From: Actinomycetota bacterium
Lineage (GTDB): Bacteria; Actinomycetota; Thermoleophilia; Gaiellales; F1-60-MAGs149
Length of the DNA stretch: 7,957 nt
Assembly (NCBI GenBank): GCA_947481755.1
Contig: CANKHS010000052.1
Location: 1-7,957, forward strand
Reading direction: 5' to 3'
Position numbers and translations under genes: made by a program. The notes beneath the pieces are model-generated. The model was not told the DNA's origin, searched no databases, and was given only the letters and a program-made list of their open reading frames with translations. Shown piece by piece: positions 1 through 5,434 of the stretch; the stretch's first letter is position 1; each line of letters starts with the position of its first letter.

Positions 1-138
1 CTCAGCGTCTTTGAAGACGAATCTGGCGTAAATGCGACTAAAGGGTCTGACCCCTTCGTCGCATTTCATTTCGGATTCGAATTCTTGGCACGCCTCAACC
101 GCGGGCTTGCCACGACGTTCGCTAGCGTCCGTTGGTGA
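1..138 (+). CDS. Possible 3' end of an upstream gene, partial
   Basis: Frame 1 is open from the window edge to TGA at 136-138, giving a 45-residue tail that ends TFASVRW. The other two forward frames close within the first 30 bases. The stop overlaps the GTG of the next gene in a GTGA arrangement, which would suit translational coupling. Against this, the frame passes straight through the palindrome at 30-66, which it reads as NATKGSDPFVAFH, and codon use in the first half is less GC-biased than in the genes downstream. No family can be recognised. It may be the true end of a protein extended by repeat insertion, or simply a chance open frame. Confidence 0.25.
   Translation, partial: LSVFEDESGVNATKGSDPFVAFHFGFEFLARLNRGLATTFASVRW
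30..66. repeat. Long imperfect palindrome, REP-like
   Basis: The outer arms are AAATGCGAC (30-38) and GTCGCATTT (58-66), a perfect 9-bp match. The inner arms are AAGGGTC (41-47) and GACCCCTT (49-56) around a single T, with one bulged C. Only TA (39-40) and C (57) are unpaired between the two stems. The core resembles the GGGTCTGACCCC palindromes that, from memory, are dispersed in many bacterial genomes and sometimes linked to REP-associated transposases. No second copy and no transposase are visible here. It would fold into a stable hairpin on either strand but lacks a T tract, so a simple terminator role is less likely. Confidence 0.75.
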
Positions 139-1040
139 GCACTATCGCTAAGCCAGATCGGCCGCGTTCGAAGCGGCGCGCTGCGTGGCTGAGTGTCGCG
201 TTGACGGCGTCGAGTTTTAGCGTCAAGGGCCTGGTCGCCCTCGCCACCGGGTCGTCGGCCGTCTTGGCCGAGACCGCCCACTCGTTTTCCGATCTGCTCG
301 CCGCTGTGATCGCTCTGCTCGCGGTGCGTGCTGCTGATCGGCCGGCCGATCCGATGCATCCGTTTGGGCATCAGAAGCTCGAGCACGTGTCGGCGGTTGT
401 CGAGGGCCTCTTGCTGATCATCGTGGCCGGCTTTGTGGCGGTGCAGGCGGCCCGCTCGTTTGGGCAGCCGGTCGAAAACTCGGGCCTTGGCATCGTGGTG
501 ATGATGCTGTCGGCTGGTGCGAGTTTCTTTGTCGCCCGTCGCGTGGCGCGTGTCGCGAAGGAGGCGCATTCGGCTGCGCTTGAGGCCGATTCGGCACACA
601 TTGCAGCCGATGTCTGGTCGAGCCTTGGCACCGCTGCCGCCCTCGGCATCATCGCGTTGACGGGCTGGGTCCAGGTCGACGCGATCTTCGGTATCGCCGT
701 GGCCGGCTGGGTGGCGATGACGGGCGGCCGCCTCGCCCTCAATGGTGTCCGCGTGCTCGTCGACGAGTCCGTCTCGCAGGACGATCTGGACGTCATCCGC
801 GATGCGCTCGACGAGACGAAGCCCGCTGGCGTGCTCAGTTATCACCGCCTACGTGCGCGTCGTTCGGGTGCCACGCGTCACGTCGACGTCCACGTCGTCG
901 TCGATGCGGACATGACGGTCCGCGCCGCTCACGCGATTACCGATCAGATCGAGGCGCTGCTGGAAGAGCGCCTACCGGCCGCGGACGTGGTCGTACACGT
1001 CGAGCCAGCGGGCTCGATTCCCGAGCCAGACGCGGTCTAG
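135..1040 (+). CDS. Cation diffusion facilitator (zinc-type efflux transporter)
   Basis: This is a 301-residue inner-membrane antiporter of the CDF family, expected to export Zn2+ or a similar divalent cation in exchange for protons. Six hydrophobic segments lie at about 20-40, 43-64, 86-106, 117-135, 155-178 and 181-200. The transport-site motifs are HSFSD in TM2 (H49, D53) and HIAAD in TM5 (H155, D159); HxxxD at both positions is the pattern of zinc-preferring members. The conserved HPFGH loop motif is at 75-79. The cytoplasmic C-terminal domain (about 210-292) has candidate dimer-interface metal ligands H249, H253, H266, H288 and E290. The start is taken as GTG 135, but TTG 132 is equally possible; neither has a clear Shine-Dalgarno sequence. 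The 3' end faces the convergent ORF at 1044-1310 with only three bases between the stops. The exact metal cannot be read from sequence. Confidence 0.93.
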   Translation: MSTIAKPDRPRSKRRAAWLSVALTASSFSVKGLVALATGSSAVLAETAHSFSDLLAAVIALLAVRAADRPADPMHPFGHQKLEHVSAVVEGLLLIIVAGFVAVQAARSFGQPVENSGLGIVVMMLSAGASFFVARRVARVAKEAHSAALEADSAHIAADVWSSLGTAAALGIIALTGWVQVDAIFGIAVAGWVAMTGGRLALNGVRVLVDESVSQDDLDVIRDALDETKPAGVLSYHRLRARRSGATRHVDVHVVVDADMTVRAAHAITDQIEALLEERLPAADVVVHVEPAGSIPEPDAV

Positions 1041-1043
1041 TTT

Positions 1044-1310
1044 TTAGGCAGCCCAGTCGAGAGCGTCGCCGTTGTCCTGCTGGAACCATTGGCGGACTGG
1101 TGCGTGGTGATGATCCACGGTGGGCTCATCGACACGCAGGTAGTCCACTGGCAGGTAGTCCCGCAGCGGCATCTGCTCTTCGAGTGGTGCATTCTGTTGA
1201 CGCAACGCCAGGTGCTGGGCAATTGCGTCTGTGAATACTGTCTGAACGTAATGCTCCGACGACACGAGTTCCTCCTGCTCGCGTACCTCAACGCAACGAA
1301 TGTATCTCAT
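1044..1310 (-). CDS. Small acidic protein of unknown function
   Basis: This 88-residue ORF starts at ATG 1308-1310 and ends at TAA 1044-1046. I do not recognise a family. The protein is rich in Glu, Gln, Asp and Val, with no membrane segment, signal peptide or cysteine pair. It contains a short HHH run near residue 67-69 and ends in LDWAA. A GGTGA four bases before the ATG is a weak ribosome binding site. The overlapping frames on both strands give Cys/Trp/His- or Arg/Ser-rich translations typical of shadow frames, so this frame is the best coding candidate in the 334-base space between the CDF gene and the membrane-protein gene. It is convergent with the former and divergent from the latter. 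It could still be non-coding. Confidence 0.5.
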   Translation of the reverse strand: MRYIRCVEVREQEELVSSEHYVQTVFTDAIAQHLALRQQNAPLEEQMPLRDYLPVDYLRVDEPTVDHHHAPVRQWFQQDNGDALDWAA

Positions 1311-1374
1311 GGGGTCACCGGAATGACACCCGCTTCGGCTGGCGGCGCGCCGGCATCGCGTTTAGTCTCGTGGG

Positions 1375-2244
1375 ATGCGCGTTTTCGGAATCATCGTTGG
1401 TGCCCTGATTGCCCTGTGTGGAATCGGGCCGGCCCTCATTGGCATCGCCATCGTTGGGTACGTCAAGGATGGCACTGGCATCGAGATTCCGATCAAGGGC
1501 TTTAAGGCACCCGCTCAAGCAGTCGCGATTGTCTCGCCCACGATTAGCTTCCAGGCCGGTGACCTGCCGTCCGAGGTGCGCGACTCGTCGGTGACGCTGC
1601 ACATCACCCCACCGCCCGGTGACGGACCGCTCTTTATTGGCCTCGGCCCGGCTGCTGACATCAACCGGTACCTGCGTCGCGCGTCGATCGCCCACATTGA
1701 GCAGACCGACGAGCCGGCCAACAGTGATGGGTCGGCCACTGCGCCGAACCCGCAGGATACGTTGCAGAACGGTGTGGATGTGCGACTGGTGCTCGATCCT
1801 GGCCCGCGCACAAAAGTACCGCCGCCCGCATCGCGCACATTTTGGACGCACACCGTCACAAACCAGAGTGGCGAGCTGAAGCTGACAATCCCCGATTTCC
1901 AAGGCACCGATGCGCGCGTGGTCGTGATGCGCGCCGACGGCAAACCGGGCATCGCAGCCAACGCCTCGATGCGATTTCGCATCCCACTCTTGGTGACGAT
2001 TGGTTGGGTCGCCTTGATCGTCGGTCTCGTCTCGATCGCAATTGGCGTGGGCCTGATCCTGCTGCTCACGCTGCTCAAGAAGAAGCCCCCCGTCGGCGCA
2101 AACGACACGACGACCCCAGACACCGAGACATCCGCGCCAACGCCCGCGGCGACAGAGCCAGCCACAACGCCGGCAGCCGAGCCGCGTCCCGCTGTCGACA
2201 CAGCCTTCCCCACCGCGCCCGACGATAACGCTCCCACGCAGTAG
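1375..2244 (+). CDS. Two-helix membrane protein with extracytoplasmic domain
   Basis: This is a 289-residue protein with a hydrophobic segment at 4-28, a soluble region of about 175 residues (30-203), a second hydrophobic segment at 204-234, a KKK stop-transfer cluster at 235-237, and a Thr/Pro/Ala/Glu-rich tail to the end. The expected topology puts the middle domain outside the membrane and both ends inside. The soluble region carries FIGLGPAADINRYL (87-100), a Trp (157) and VVVMRADGKPGI (182-193). From memory these resemble the F-x-G-I-G-x-x-x-D-V-x-x-Y-L and VVMNADG stretches of uncharacterised actinobacterial membrane proteins of similar architecture. No enzymatic motif is seen and no function is proposed. 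There is no good Shine-Dalgarno, only GTGGG touching the ATG. TTTAGT at 1361-1366, eight bases before ATG, could be a -10 box giving a leaderless message. The next feature downstream is the SRP RNA. Confidence 0.8.
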   Translation: MRVFGIIVGALIALCGIGPALIGIAIVGYVKDGTGIEIPIKGFKAPAQAVAIVSPTISFQAGDLPSEVRDSSVTLHITPPPGDGPLFIGLGPAADINRYLRRASIAHIEQTDEPANSDGSATAPNPQDTLQNGVDVRLVLDPGPRTKVPPPASRTFWTHTVTNQSGELKLTIPDFQGTDARVVVMRADGKPGIAANASMRFRIPLLVTIGWVALIVGLVSIAIGVGLILLLTLLKKKPPVGANDTTTPDTETSAPTPAATEPATTPAAEPRPAVDTAFPTAPDDNAPTQ

Positions 2245-2266
2245 CGATTTCGTCTACCCTCCCTTT

Positions 2267-2537
2267 TGGCCGTGCTAGGCGGGGAGTTTGCGGTTCCCTG
2301 TATCGGCAATCCGCTCTAGCCGGGCACAACTCCCTTTTTCGGGGGTGACAAGGAGTACGGGGTACCACCAGAAGCGTTGATGGTCAGGTCCCGCGCGATC
2401 GGCAATCTCGAACCGTGTCAGGGCCGGAAGGCAGCAGCACTCAGAGAACCCGCTGGTGCGCCGCGGTCAAGCCTGATCGGAGTGACTGGCTGGTAAACCG
2501 GACAGCCCGGTCGCCAACAACGAAGGGTGCACGGCCA
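2267..2537 (+). ncRNA. ffs: Signal recognition particle RNA, large bacterial type
   Basis: This is the RNA scaffold of the signal recognition particle, which binds Ffh and targets membrane proteins co-translationally. The ends pair perfectly: GGCCGTGC at 2268-2275 with GCACGGCC at 2529-2536. The 5' part (about 2275-2334) matches the Alu-type domain of Bacillus scRNA as I recall it, including GGCGGGGAG, CCCTGTA and GGCAATCCGCTCTAGC. Domain IV is at about 2415-2440, with a GGAA tetraloop flanked by CC and GG and the conserved AGCAGC side of the Ffh-binding internal loop. Total length of about 270 nt matches the large class of Gram-positive lineages rather than the roughly 114-nt E. coli 4.5S form. 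Ends are set by the closing helix and may be off by a few bases. A gene directly upstream of dnaX is the usual place in Gram-positive bacteria. Confidence 0.95.
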
Positions 2538-2546
2538 CTATCAACC

Positions 2547-2569
2547 CCCGCGGGCCTCGCGCCCGCGGG
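2547..2569 (+). terminator. GC-rich hairpin between SRP RNA and dnaX
   Basis: CCCGCGGGC (2547-2555) and GCCCGCGGG (2561-2569) form a perfect 9-bp stem with a five-base CTCGC loop. It begins 10 bases after the SRP RNA closing helix and ends 19 bases before the dnaX GTG. No T tract follows, so it is not a canonical intrinsic terminator. It may still mark the SRP RNA 3' end, act as a partial terminator that lets some transcription enter dnaX, or structure the dnaX leader. Confidence 0.45.
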
Positions 2570-2588
2570 TGGCTGGTAGGCTCACACC

Positions 2589-4484
2589 GTGTCCGCGCTT
2601 TATCGTCGTTATCGCCCGCTGGATCTTGCCCATGTTGTGGGTCAGCGCCACGTTGTCCAGACGCTGACGAATGCGATTGATCACGACCGTGTGCGGCATG
2701 CCTACTTGTTTGCTGGGCCGCGTGGCACGGGCAAGACGTCGCTGGCGAAGATCCTCGGCAAGTCGCTTAATTGTCAGAACACGGAGGGTCCGTCGACGGC
2801 GCCGTGTCTCGAGTGCGAGTCGTGTCTCACGATTGCTGATGGCACTGCGCTCGACGTCCTCGAGCTTGATGCGGCCTCGAATCGTGGCATCGATGACATC
2901 CGCGACATTCGCGATCGCGTCAACCAGCAGCCGGTGCTGGGTCGGTATCGCGTCTACATCCTCGACGAGGCCCATTCGCTGACGACCGACGCGGCCAACG
3001 CGCTCCTCAAGACGCTGGAGGAGCCGCCACCGCATGTGATCTTCATTCTCTGCACGACCGAGCCGCACCGCCTGCCCGACACGGTGCGTGGTCGCTGCCA
3101 GTCGTTTACGTTCTTGCGCCCGACGCCCGACGAGTTGCTCGAGGCGTTGCGGCGGATTAGTGACGCTGAGGGCATCCAGGCCGACGACGACGCCTTGCGC
3201 CTGATTGCGCGGCACGCGGGTGGCTCGTTTCGCGATGCGATCTCGTCGCTCGACCAGTTGTCGTCGGCGGGCGATCGCTCGATCGATACGGCGTCGGCCC
3301 AGACGATCCTCGGCGTTGTCGACGACGAGGTCTTGACGCAGCTGATCGATGCCGTCACGACCGGCGACGCGCGCCTGGCGTTGACGATGCTCGACGAGCT
3401 CGTCGAGGGCGGCCAAGACCTGACGCGCCTGATTCGCGACCTGATCGACCGTCTCCGCCTGATCCTCTTGACGCTCGAGCTCGGCGCCCCGCCACGCAGC
3501 GCGATGCTGGGCAGCACGATCGAGGCGGCCGTCACCCGCGCAGCAACGGCAATGACCGAGGACGCGGCCGTCACCCTGATCGACGGCCTGCTCTCCGCTG
3601 AGAACTCCTTGCGCAGCGGCGGCGACGCGCGCCTCTCGCTCGAGATCTTGCTGATCAAGGCCGCGCGGCCCACCAGCGACCGCTCGCTCGAAGGTGCCCT
3701 GCGCCGCATCGAGGCGCTCGAGGGTGGCGCTCCGCCCCGCCCCGCGCCGCCCGTCGTCGTGGCCCCGCCCGCTGCCGCGCCGCCACCCCCGCCGCCACCG
3801 CCCGCTACACCGGAGCCAGTCGCCGCACCCGTTGCGGTCGAGCCGCCTCCCGCAGCCATCGAGCCCGAGCCAACGAGCGTCTCGGCCGACGACGACCTGG
3901 AGCCGCCGTGGGATCTCTCCACCGCCGAGCCCGTCGCCGCACCGCCCGCCGCACCCATCGAGCCGGTCGCACCCGTGGAGCCGGAGCCAGCACCAATCGT
4001 CGAAGCCCCCATCGCCGAAGCCCCGGCCGAACCCCCCGCCACTCCCCTCCCGCCCGCCGGCGACCTCGCCGTCGAGGCCACCGAGCTCCTCGACGTCTGG
4101 GAGGGAGCCCTCGGCCGCCTGTCGCCGAAGCTGCGGTCGATCTTGCAGACGGCGCGTCCTCTGCGGGTCGAGCGTGGTGCGGTCGTGATCGGCTTTCCGA
4201 GCGCCTCCCAGTTTCAGAAGAATCAGGCCGACCGCGAGCAGAACCGCGCCGAGATCGCGACGGCGATGTCTGCTGCGCTGGGTGCCGAGGTGCGCGTCGT
4301 CTTCGAGACGCTGCCCGATCAAGGTGCGCCGCCGCCCGTGGTCAATGCCGTCCCCCACGCCACGGCTCCCGAGACGCCCGAGTCGGACGGTGCGGAGGTC
4401 GAGGACGATCCCCATACCCGCGAGGAAGAGTTCGTCCGCAACCTCGTGGAAACTTTGGATGCGAGCGAAGAGGAGTTGCAATGA
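2589..4484 (+). CDS. dnaX: DNA polymerase III subunit gamma/tau
   Basis: This is the 631-residue clamp-loader ATPase that loads the beta clamp and links polymerase to helicase at the fork. The GTG start gives the family-typical opening SALYRRYRPLDLAHVVGQ; GGTAGG at 2575-2580 is a modest ribosome binding site. Visible motifs are Walker A GPRGTGKT (43-50), zinc-module cysteines C62, C73, C76 and C79, Walker B VYILDEAH (122-129), an arginine-finger region VRGRC (166-170) and sensor 2 GSFRDA (212-217). The collar region runs to about 375. A Pro/Ala/Glu-rich linker follows at about 378-490, then a folded C-terminal domain (about 495-585, W504) and an acidic tail. No A-rich slippery stretch is seen, so a frameshifted gamma form is not supported. 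The stop overlaps the ybaB ATG. Confidence 0.97.
   Translation: MSALYRRYRPLDLAHVVGQRHVVQTLTNAIDHDRVRHAYLFAGPRGTGKTSLAKILGKSLNCQNTEGPSTAPCLECESCLTIADGTALDVLELDAASNRGIDDIRDIRDRVNQQPVLGRYRVYILDEAHSLTTDAANALLKTLEEPPPHVIFILCTTEPHRLPDTVRGRCQSFTFLRPTPDELLEALRRISDAEGIQADDDALRLIARHAGGSFRDAISSLDQLSSAGDRSIDTASAQTILGVVDDEVLTQLIDAVTTGDARLALTMLDELVEGGQDLTRLIRDLIDRLRLILLTLELGAPPRSAMLGSTIEAAVTRAATAMTEDAAVTLIDGLLSAENSLRSGGDARLSLEILLIKAARPTSDRSLEGALRRIEALEGGAPPRPAPPVVVAPPAAAPPPPPPPPATPEPVAAPVAVEPPPAAIEPEPTSVSADDDLEPPWDLSTAEPVAAPPAAPIEPVAPVEPEPAPIVEAPIAEAPAEPPATPLPPAGDLAVEATELLDVWEGALGRLSPKLRSILQTARPLRVERGAVVIGFPSASQFQKNQADREQNRAEIATAMSAALGAEVRVVFETLPDQGAPPPVVNAVPHATAPETPESDGAEVEDDPHTREEEFVRNLVETLDASEEELQ
4467..4484 (+). 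promoter_or_regulatory. Ribosome binding site and ATGA overlap, dnaX-ybaB
   Basis: GAAGAGGAG at 4467-4475 lies five bases before the ybaB ATG (4481-4483), which shares ATGA with the dnaX stop (4482-4484). This is one of the strongest Shine-Dalgarno sequences in the window. It fixes the ybaB start and suggests translational coupling to dnaX. Confidence 0.8.
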
Positions 4485-4786
4485 ACCAGCAGGCAATGAT
4501 GCGCCAGATTCAGAAGATGCAGGCCGAGATGGCCAAGGCGCAAGAGGAGTTGGCGGTCACTGAGGTGACGGGCCAGGCTGGCAATGGCTTGGTGACGGTG
4601 ACGTGCACGGCGACGGGCGACTGGCGCGGCATCAAGATCGATCCGAAGCTGATCGATCCGGACGATCCGGAGATGCTGCAAGACCTCGTGCTCGCTGCCC
4701 TCAACGATGCGAAGGCGATTGCCGAGCAGACGCAGCAGGACCGGCTCGGTCCGCTGACTGCTGGCATGTCGCTGCCGGGGCTCTAA
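4481..4786 (+). CDS. ybaB: YbaB/EbfC family nucleoid-associated protein
   Basis: This is a 101-residue member of the YbaB/EbfC family, small dimeric DNA-binding proteins associated with the nucleoid. It has the usual family length and layout: an N-terminal helix rich in Met, Gln and Lys (MRQIQKMQAEMAKAQEEL, residues 7-24), a central beta region with GNGLVTVTCTATGDWRGIKI (34-53), the characteristic IDPKLIDPDDPEMLQDLV (53-70), and a helical end with a short Gly/Leu tail. The ATG is fixed by the strong ribosome binding site and the ATGA overlap with dnaX. The dnaX-ybaB-recR order is very widely conserved, so co-transcription is expected, although the link between YbaB and clamp loading or repair is not settled. 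Confidence 0.95.
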   Translation: MNQQAMMRQIQKMQAEMAKAQEELAVTEVTGQAGNGLVTVTCTATGDWRGIKIDPKLIDPDDPEMLQDLVLAALNDAKAIAEQTQQDRLGPLTAGMSLPGL

Positions 4787-4792
4787 CGCTCC

Positions 4793-5386
4793 GTGTTGCC
4801 CCCGTCTGCTGAGGCGTTGGTTCGAGAGTTGACGCGCCTCCCTGGCGTTGGTCGCCGTTCGGCGCAGCGCTTGGCGGTGCACCTGTTGCGGGTGCCAGAG
4901 GCCGATGCCCTCAACTTGGCGCACGTCATCGAGCATGCGCGGGCGCATATCCATCCGTGCCCGGAGTGCTTTGGCTTTGCCGAGGATGGGCTGTGTCCGA
5001 TCTGTCGAGACACGCGGCGTGACGAGTCGGTCATCTGCGTCGTGGAGGCGCCGCAGGATGTCGATCCGATCGAGCGCTCGGGCGCGTTTCGTGGCCGCTA
5101 TCACGTGCTCGGTGGTGCCCTCTCCCCGCTCGATGGTGTCGACCCCGAGGATCTGACGATCGCCCAGTTGGTGCAGCGGGTGCAGGCGGGTGGCATCAGC
5201 GAGGTCATTTTGGCGACGAATCCGACGATGACGGGCGAGGCGACGGCCGCCTATATCGCTGGTCTGTTGCGGGCAGATGCCAAGATCACGCGGCTCGCGA
5301 GTGGCCTGCCGGTCGGTGGCGACCTCGAGTTTGCCGATGAGGTCACGCTGGGCCGCGCACTCGATGGCCGCCGCATCATCGAATAG
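4793..5386 (+). CDS. recR: Recombination mediator RecR
   Basis: This 197-residue protein acts with RecF and RecO to load RecA on gapped single-stranded DNA. The full family layout is present: a helix-hairpin-helix region LTRLPGVGRRSAQRLAVHLL (13-32), a C4 zinc finger CPEC...CPIC (C56, C59, C68, C71), a Toprim domain from about 79 with VVEAP (83-87, E85), GGALSPLDG (107-115) and ATNPTMTGEATA (141-152), and the C-terminal ASGLPVGGDLEFAD (169-182). The length matches the usual 195-200. The start is GTG 4793, six bases after the ybaB stop; the next codon is TTG, and no strong Shine-Dalgarno is seen, so reinitiation from ybaB is plausible. Confidence 0.97.
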   Translation: MLPPSAEALVRELTRLPGVGRRSAQRLAVHLLRVPEADALNLAHVIEHARAHIHPCPECFGFAEDGLCPICRDTRRDESVICVVEAPQDVDPIERSGAFRGRYHVLGGALSPLDGVDPEDLTIAQLVQRVQAGGISEVILATNPTMTGEATAAYIAGLLRADAKITRLASGLPVGGDLEFADEVTLGRALDGRRIIE

Positions 5387-5398
5387 TCAATTAGAAGC

Positions 5399-5414
5399 GC
5401 GCTAGCACTAGCGC
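5399..5414. promoter_or_regulatory. Palindrome in the recR-lysC gap
   Basis: GCGCTAG (5399-5405) and CTAGCGC (5408-5414) form a perfect inverted repeat around CA, ending 20 bases before the lysC ATG. The two-base centre suits a dimeric regulator's operator better than an RNA hairpin, and no T tract follows. The 48-nt gap is too short for a lysine riboswitch. No clear -35/-10 pair was found, so whether lysC has its own promoter is open. Confidence 0.4.
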
Positions 5415-5434
5415 TCTGTCACCATGCGGGCACG

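Noticed and set aside
66..845. Minus-strand open frame of 259 codons antisense to the CDF gene
   Set aside because: Arg/His/Asp-rich translation with no recognisable motif, fully opposite a well-supported CDF transporter; a GC-driven shadow.
1089..1505. Plus-strand open frame of 138 codons overlapping the small ORF and the membrane-protein start
   Set aside because: The translation is unusually rich in Trp, Cys and His and overlaps the better-supported gene from 1375; no ribosome binding site.
3776..3805. C-rich run in dnaX as a possible slippage site for a gamma product
   Set aside because: The longest homopolymer is about five C and codons read smoothly through; no slippery heptamer or adjacent stimulatory hairpin could be supported.
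3908..4480. Upstream extension of the ybaB frame into dnaX
   Set aside because: The added residues are Arg/Pro-rich shadow of the DnaX linker; ATG 4481 has a strong ribosome binding site and gives the family's usual length.
2541..4496. Minus-strand open frame of 651 codons opposite dnaX
   Set aside because: Arg/Gly-rich with low-complexity stretches mirroring the DnaX linker; an antisense shadow of a gene with every expected DnaX motif.
5387..5434. Lysine riboswitch or CIRCE-type operator before lysC
   Set aside because: Only 48 bases are available, too short for the lysine aptamer. GCTAGCACT resembles one CIRCE arm, but the second arm at the required spacing is absent.
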